NCBI RefSeq assembly: GCF_000003605.2
Contig: NW_003114957.1
Span: 150,771 to 169,145, forward strand
Length of the DNA: 18,375 bases
Direction: 5' to 3'
Source of the DNA: Saccoglossus kowalevskii
Taxonomy: Eukaryota; Hemichordata; Enteropneusta; Harrimaniidae
Shown here piece after piece: positions 15,230 through 18,375 of this stretch. The number at the start of each line of letters is the position of its first letter. Positions within the stretch are counted from its first letter, which is position 1. A model generated the notes under the pieces. That model was not told where the DNA came from. It saw only the letters and a program-made list of their open reading frames with translations, and did no database searches. A program made the translations under genes and the position numbers.

Positions 15230-16307
15230 TAATAGTGCAATAGTCAAAATTTGTTTTATTTCTGCTTTAATGTATTAGCAATATGCTGTACTTAAGATTA
15301 TTGATGAGCAGGGTAAACACAAACAAATTGTGTAACTGAGGGGGAAATTATCACAAGAAATGGGTGGAATTTGGACAAAATCTGCATTTAAAAGATGAAT
15401 CCATGTAGCTTTAATGGAGGGCTCTGATAAGTGCATTATTGGATTAAACCTGTATATTGTATTTTAAAATGAACCGCAGTATGTTATTATATGCATTATT
15501 ATTAGCATTATATGAAATATTCACAAAATACCAGAATTTACATTTATAGCTTATTATGCACAAGCACATAAATTCCAGTGAATGCTGGGTAACCATTTCT
15601 GACTGAATGATTTAAAAAACCAAAACGGCGCAGTCTAAATTTATGATTGTATAGTGTTGGGTTTGCACCTAGGAACACTCGTTCACACAACATCTGGAAT
15701 ATCACTTCAATTTCACTGTCCACCAGTATCAATTTAATCTCCAAGTTTCAGAGTCATAGTTTCAATGTAACGCGACTGCACAAATACATTTGCAAGACAG
15801 TGTATTAGAATGCATAAGAGAACAGTTACAGCCTATTTTATAGTCCGATCGAGTAGAAACGAGCACTCAGAATTTTCGTGCATGTGTTGGGCTCGGTTAT
15901 GCAAATCTTGAATACTGTATTAAAGCACAGTGGTTGTCGCACAGCGTATGTTTGAATTTCATGTAAATAAACAATGTATTTTACACGCGTTGTATTTGTC
16001 GCTATGAGAACTATATCGAACAGAATGCGGCACGACGACTACCGCCCTTTAAGCATCAATTATTCACTGGTTTTTAATTTCTCCATTTTGGCTAAATTAA
16101 ATCCATGAGAACATGTAATATAACAATATAACCCATTGTTTCCTGCCAAACCCTATGCAATTGCTAAAATCATCAAAATAGTGAAATTCAATATTAGTGG
16201 ATAAATGATTGCACAGTATGTCTAAGACAGTGTCCGTTGGCAAACTAGTTCTGAAAGCAAAAGCGATATTTTTAGGCAACCTTTCCTTTCCAGTGTCTTT
16301 AAAGGCC

Positions 16308-16338
16308 CAATTCACTTGACCCGGGCAAGTGTGAATTG
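16308..16338. repeat. 31-bp inverted repeat with CCCGGG centre
   Basis: CAATTCACTTG (16308-16318) faces CAAGTGTGAATTG (16326-16338) across ACCCGGG, pairing over 11 bp with a 2-nt bulge. AAGTGTGAATT is also found in the 22-bp palindrome at 10634-10655. Confidence 0.7.
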
Positions 16339-16881
16339 AAGGTGTGGCTATGCTAATGAGTGTTGTTAATCACTTGCATAGCCTATGAGGCATCCTGTTT
16401 CAGCGGTCCAACAGCACGTGACTTTGATTGACAGTAGTTAATTATTCAAGATTAGTAGCGCGTCCCTTCCCCGATTCGTGTTTTTTACTTTTATCCGCCA
16501 AACTCAGCTCGTACACCATTTATCGTCATAAATACTTCACACAGTCACTGCTGTGATATTCATAGTCACATGCATCCACTTTGGCAGACATAATCGATCT
16601 GTAAGTTCCAGAAAACTGTTTTTACCGGAGCTTGGCTGGAGCTGTTTACTACAGCGTGATAAGCAAGGAAATAATCCCTATTGTTTAGGAGCGTATTTAT
16701 AGTATACCTGGGCCATTAAACAATAATGTACAATAATAAGCTTATTAACAAAATACTAGAATTTATTTTCTTGTACATTATTTCTTTAACAGTTATTTGC
16801 TTTGTTTTTTACTTATCAGGTGGGAGGTGAAGGGTCAAACAAAGTAAAATAACAAAAATTATTGTAGCACTCTTTGCATAC

Positions 16882-16887
16882 GTTTAT
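16882..16887 (-). terminator. candidate polyadenylation signal for AP-4 mu
   Basis: TTTATT on the + strand gives AATAAA on the minus strand (within AAATAAATAAAC), about 515 nt past the AP-4 mu stop. Another AATAAA lies at about 16929-16934. If used, the 3' UTR would include the whole MITE at 17079-17305. Confidence 0.35.
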
Positions 16888-17078
16888 TTATTTCATAAAA
16901 TGCAGTGAATTCCAAATTAAGATGAATAATTTATTTTTACATAAAATTGAATTAAAATAAAAAAAAAAAACAATCAGCTAACAGAATACAGATCAAACAT
17001 ACGAAATATACATATAGAAATTTCATGGCAGTATTTAAGAACATTTAATGTCTTAATTTAAACTATCAAGAATCTAAC

Positions 17079-17305
17079 TACTGTAAAACATGCCTTTTTC
17101 ACGAGCATGTCTTTTTCGCGAATTTAGCGAGAACTGATTCGCTAATTCAAGATGTCGGTAGTGACTTATTATCAATTCAAAATGGTCAACAAACAAAAAA
17201 ATCAACAATGACAAGAGAGATTCACTAAATCAACATTTCGCCATTACGTCATTTTACCACAATTCACTGAAATTGCATGTCGCTTAATCAACATGTTTTA
17301 CAGTA
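17079..17305. mobile_element. MITE with 15-bp terminal inverted repeats (TA target site)
   Basis: CTACTGTAAAACATG at 17078-17092 is exactly inverted at 17292-17306. TA flanks CTGT...ACAG, as in the element at 450-661. The interior carries GCGAATTTAGCGAG...TTCGCTAATT, another short hairpin. It has no coding capacity. It sits about 95 bp past the AP-4 mu stop codon, so probably in that gene's 3' UTR. Confidence 0.75.
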
Positions 17306-17401
17306 GATCCTTGATACACAGCACACTAACAATTAGAAATTTTGTGTGCCAGATGAATGTTTCTCCTTACCAGGTGACAACATCTTGGAACACCTAACAT
17401 A

Positions 17402-17599
17402 TCATATAAGCCTAACAACATAGGAATCGCTATGTGTAACGTATCTCACCCATCTGAGGGGGACATATGAGTGTTCTCGATCAAACAATTTAAGAAACCT
17501 GATCTGTAAATGAGATAGTACAAAATTTGGTATTTCAAACTCCATGCTGATGGGTCCTATTTCCATCCGGTTCTTCTTGTTCCAATCAGATACACTCAC
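17402..17599 (-). CDS. AP4M1: AP-4 complex mu subunit, last coding exon
   Basis: Family role: AP-4 is a heterotetrameric adaptor that sorts cargo at the trans-Golgi network; its mu subunit binds tyrosine-type signals through a C-terminal mu-homology domain. Seen here: on the minus strand an acceptor TTTCTTTCAG is followed at 17599 by 65 codons and a TGA at 17404-17402. The frame opens VSVSDWNKKNRMEIGPISME and contains FEIP, LQIRFLKLF, then WVRYVTHSDSYVVRLI. The [LI]Q[IV]R[FY]L and WVRY-T-S--Y--R blocks end all mu subunits. HSDSYV[VI]R is closest to mu4, whereas AP-1/2 end nearer to NGDYQ or GIYETR. Entry phase is 0. The upstream exons lie beyond 18375. Confidence 0.87.
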   Translation of the reverse strand: MSVSDWNKKNRMEIGPISMEFEIPNFVLSHLQIRFLKLFDREHSYVPLRWVRYVTHSDSYVVRLI

Positions 17600-18375
17600 C
17601 TGAAAGAAATCACATTTATATTGAATGTTGCGTAACTCTGTGATGGAAGTGACTGAACACATTTACTGACTGCCCTCTACAATAAAAATAACAATCTGAT
17701 CACAGTTGTCACTTTCATTACAAAAGAAGGAAAAATACCAGTTCACTGATTCCAATAATGACTCACTACTACTAAACTTTTTTTTCCAATAACTACCTGC
17801 TAAACATTGATCTTTTTTTCCACTGAGTCTGACTTTTGTTTCCAATAATTATTGACAAATACTGACCTCTATTTCCAATAATGACTCCCTAATATTTAGC
17901 TCATTTGCATTAATAACCCAGAAATACAGACCTTTGACATTGATCTGCTATTATTCCCCTATACCCTCATTCCCCTATATAAATACCTGCATGATCTGTC
18001 ATTTTGCTTAGACTTATTTTCGAGTATACATGTACTAGTAATATTAACAAATATTGAGTTTTATTTTCAATGACTTCATAATAATGACCCCACTTCAAAT
18101 AATAACCCCAAAATACAGACCTATGATATACCGGTAGCAATAATGACCCACTCACAATGACTTTTCCAATAATTACCTACTAAACTTTTCTTTTCACTGA
18201 TGCTGATTTTTGAGTACCATACAATAATGACTAACAAACTATCAACTTTTATTTCTAATATTAACATAATATAAAACAGAAAATGATTTTGGTTGACAAC
18301 AAGTCATTGAAAATGACACAGTCCCCGTTAAATTTTTGAAAGTTGTCTTTGTGCTCGTCATATTAAAACCGAGGG
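17600..18375 (-). other. AP4M1: last intron of AP-4 mu (partial)
   Basis: No upstream mu-homology exon is recognisable in this stretch on the minus strand, so the intron runs past the window end. Most of it is the degenerate satellite described separately. Confidence 0.65.
17740..18270. repeat. degenerate satellite, ~190-bp period built on TTCCAATAATGAC
   Basis: TTTTCCAATAACTACCTGC at 17782 recurs as TTTTCCAATAATTACCTAC at 18162 (offset 380). A middle copy, ATAAATACCTGC at 17979, is at offset 189. AATAACCC..AAATACAGACC at 17912 recurs at 18101, also offset 189. CACTGAGTCTGAC (17821) and CACTGATGCTGAT (18196) agree. Within units, TTCCAATAATGAC-like strings recur roughly every 30-40 bp. Copies are old and diverged. 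Confidence 0.7.

Larger units (their letters stand above)
10792..17077. other. interval between two convergent genes, no convincing gene
   Basis: About 6.3 kb that must include the 3' UTR of the exon B transcript. Possible polyA signals are ATTAAA at 11376-11381, AATAAA at 12773-12778, and AATAAA at 13155-13160 followed by GT-rich sequence (GTCTGTGTACTTG). A GACGGAC-type repeat scrap occurs at about 10985-11070. Frames at 11629-11877, 12019-12321, 15544-15744 and 16097-16315 on the minus strand match nothing I know. No tRNA or rRNA is seen. Confidence 0.55.

Noticed and set aside
1-18375. CRISPR arrays, operons, tRNA or rRNA genes
   Set aside because: Nothing of the kind is visible. Repeats here are transposon-like or satellite-like and the genes are spliced.

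Overview
This is nuclear DNA from an animal. It is AT-rich, coding sequence is split into short exons with GT/AG borders and pyrimidine-tract acceptors, and there are no operons, ribosome-binding sites or long ORFs. The gene families and the small DNA-transposon-like repeats fit a marine invertebrate such as a spiralian or an ambulacrarian. I cannot name the species. The longest uninterrupted frames are mostly chance.

Left half, + strand (1785-10791): the 3' part of an R7-family RGS gene (RGS6/RGS7 type, EGL-10-like). Five consecutive exons (1785-1846, 2785-2898, 3218-3349, 3596-3670, 4063-4264) join in frame with matching intron phases. They encode 195 residues covering the G-gamma-like (GGL) domain and the full RGS domain. 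The N-terminal DEP/DHEX exons lie left of the window. The fifth coding exon ends in phase 0 and can be joined to either of two terminal exons. Exon A (5388-5453) has its own AATAAA close by, and exon B (10747-10791) lies 6.5 kb away. Both encode short basic tails around K-L-P-S-[LI], so I read them as alternative C-termini. A 15-nt microexon candidate lies at 4816-4830.

Right end, - strand (17402-17599): the last coding exon of an adaptor-complex mu subunit, best matched to AP-4 mu (AP4M1). The two genes converge tail to tail with about 6.6 kb between stop codons, and I find no convincing gene in between.

Repeats fill much of the rest. There are two MITEs with TA-CTGT...ACAG-TA ends (450-661 and 17079-17305). 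A 235-bp element flanked by TTAA has 13-bp perfect inverted ends and looks like a non-autonomous piggyBac-type element (7882-8124). An element at about 5898-6612 has short inverted ends and internal repeats of about 157 bp. A degenerate satellite with a period of about 190 bp lies in the AP-4 mu intron (17740-18270). Several perfect palindromes and hairpins, an RFX X-box, CTCF-like sites and nuclear-receptor-like half-site pairs are also present.

I found no new gene system. The most interesting points are the alternative RGS C-terminal exons, the piggyBac-like element, the two related MITEs and a 57-codon minus-strand frame at 6666-6839.
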